Of a stretch of 5,959 nucleotides of DNA, positions 5,214 through 5,959 are shown piece by piece. Both the position numbers and the translations under genes were made by a program. The DNA comes from Bacteroidota bacterium (GTDB lineage Bacteria; Bacteroidota; Ignavibacteria; Ignavibacteriales; Ignavibacteriaceae). The DNA is taken from positions 1-5,959 of the forward strand of contig JAEXTA010000016.1 in assembly GCA_023453665.1 (NCBI GenBank). The letters are read 5' to 3'. How positions within the stretch are numbered: the first letter of the stretch is position 1; each line of letters starts with the position of its first letter. Below the pieces are notes generated by a model. The model did not search any database and was not told the DNA's origin. It saw only the letters and a program-made list of their open reading frames with translations.

Positions 5214-5959
5214 TTATTGCATCGGCAAATTTATCAGTGCTGACATAGTTATTCTTATTAATATCTTTGGTCACGACTTTTCCGGTCTCAATCACATTTG
5301 CTATAGCCTTCTCAATCCGTTTCGAAGCTCTTACTTCACCGAGATATTCAAGCATCATAACAGCCGCAAGCATTAAAGCAGCGGGGTTTGCAATGTTCTG
5401 ACCAGCAATATCAGGGGCTGAACCATGCACCGCTTCAAACAATGCAACACCATCACCAATGTTAGCACCTGGAGCTAATCCAAGTCCGCCAACTAATCCA
5501 GATGCCAGGTCAGATAATATATCGCCAAACAAATTTGTGGTAACAATCACATCGAACTGATAAGGATTCATTACCATCTGCATTGCCATGTTATCTACAA
5601 TTTTATTATCAAAAATTACTTCGGGATATTCAGGGGCTAATTGTTCTGCCACATCAAGAAAAAGTCCGCCGGTGTATTTTAATATGTTTGCTTTATGAAC
5701 TACTGTAACTTTTTTTCTGCCATGTTCTTTAGCATAGTTGAAGGCATATCTTAAAATTCTTTCAGATCCTCTTTTGGTAATTATCCCGATTGTCTCAGCA
5801 GCTGATCTGCTGCTGTCGATGTAATGTTCTATACCGGAATAAAACTCTTCAAGATTCTCTCTGAATATCATCAGATCAATATGATCGAAATAAAGTGATT
5901 TAATTCCTTTAAATGTTTTGGCTGGTCTCTGATTAACGTATAACTCAAATTCTTTACGC
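5185..5959 (-). CDS. icd: NAD-dependent isocitrate dehydrogenase, C-terminal part (5' end off window)
   Basis: The frame is open to the right edge; the ATG at 5871 is internal. The visible 257 residues belong to the isocitrate/isopropylmalate dehydrogenase family, oxidising isocitrate to 2-oxoglutarate and CO2 in the TCA cycle. By alignment from memory to E. coli IDH, the isocitrate- and metal-binding residues are present: RKEFELYVNQRP (R1 and R11, matching R119 and R129), IFRENLEEFYSGIEH (R33 and Y40, matching R153 and Y160), HKANIL (K89, for K230), D122 (for D283), and NLFGDILSD (D146 and D150, for D307 and D311). YSGIEH favours IDH over LeuB. The coenzyme motif HGSAPDIAG (179-187) has Asp-Ile where NADP enzymes have Lys-Tyr, indicating NAD. 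It resembles the mitochondrial IDH3 type more than E. coli Icd. Homoisocitrate dehydrogenase is a less likely alternative. It is the first visible gene of the minus-strand run, and its end overlaps the MFS start. Confidence 0.93.
   Translation of the reverse strand, partial: RKEFELYVNQRPAKTFKGIKSLYFDHIDLMIFRENLEEFYSGIEHYIDSSRSAAETIGIITKRGSERILRYAFNYAKEHGRKKVTVVHKANILKYTGGLFLDVAEQLAPEYPEVIFDNKIVDNMAMQMVMNPYQFDVIVTTNLFGDILSDLASGLVGGLGLAPGANIGDGVALFEAVHGSAPDIAGQNIANPAALMLAAVMMLEYLGEVRASKRIEKAIANVIETGKVVTKDINKNNYVSTDKFADAIIAELDKLVD

Larger units (their letters stand above)
1035..5959 (-). other. Six-gene minus-strand run, probable operon
   Basis: icd, the MFS gene, dusB, the PAP2-like gene, the crotonase gene and apt all read leftward. 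Their junctions are: overlap of 8-29 bases, 12-base gap, 34-base gap, 21-base gap, and 4-base overlap. No hairpin with a T tract is seen in any junction. A single transcript starting beyond the right edge is therefore likely. The 34-base gap before the PAP2-like gene is the only one with room for part of a promoter, and I see no convincing promoter there. Confidence 0.65.

Noticed and set aside
5869..5871. ATG at 5871 as the start of isocitrate dehydrogenase
   Set aside because: The frame is open to the window edge and the 29 upstream codons encode conserved family residues, including the two substrate-binding arginines of the RKEFELYVNQRP segment.

Overview
The window is an ordinary-looking core-metabolism region from an AT-rich bacterial chromosome. 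The protein signatures suggest the Bacteroidota/Chlorobiota branch, most plausibly an Ignavibacteria-like lineage. The grounds are a lysine-6-aminotransferase-type tail, a short RsmI, a PAP2-like membrane protein of a kind I associate with that branch, a crotonase with the AGGCGLA active-site variant, and a DusB with GCW instead of GCP. This placement is inference from remembered family resemblance, not from a search. No mobile element, CRISPR array, rRNA or tRNA gene was found, and no intergenic stretch exceeds about 65 bases.

Left part, plus strand: the 3' end of a class III aminotransferase gene (probably L-lysine 6-transaminase) enters from the left edge. It is followed by a strong hairpin (292-326) and then rsmI, a 16S rRNA 2'-O-methyltransferase. 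The hairpin ends only 13 bases before the best rsmI start.

Right part, minus strand: six genes are packed head to tail. In transcription order they are an NAD-type isocitrate dehydrogenase (5' end off the right edge), a TetA-like MFS exporter, a DusB-type tRNA-dihydrouridine synthase, a PAP2-like integral membrane protein, an enoyl-CoA hydratase/isomerase family protein, and adenine phosphoribosyltransferase. Junctions run from overlaps (icd/MFS by up to 29 bases; crotonase/apt by an ATGA) to gaps of 12, 34 and 21 bases, so one transcript with a promoter beyond the right edge is likely. The last gene, apt, converges on rsmI with only 5 bases between stop codons.

The genes do not form one pathway. 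They cover the TCA cycle (icd), acyl-CoA metabolism (crotonase), purine salvage (apt), RNA modification (dusB, rsmI), transport (MFS) and a membrane protein of unknown role. I see no convincing new biological system. The points worth a second look are small: the terminator-like hairpin placed against the rsmI start, active-site substitutions in the crotonase, DusB and PAP2-like proteins, and two genes that can only begin at a non-ATG codon.
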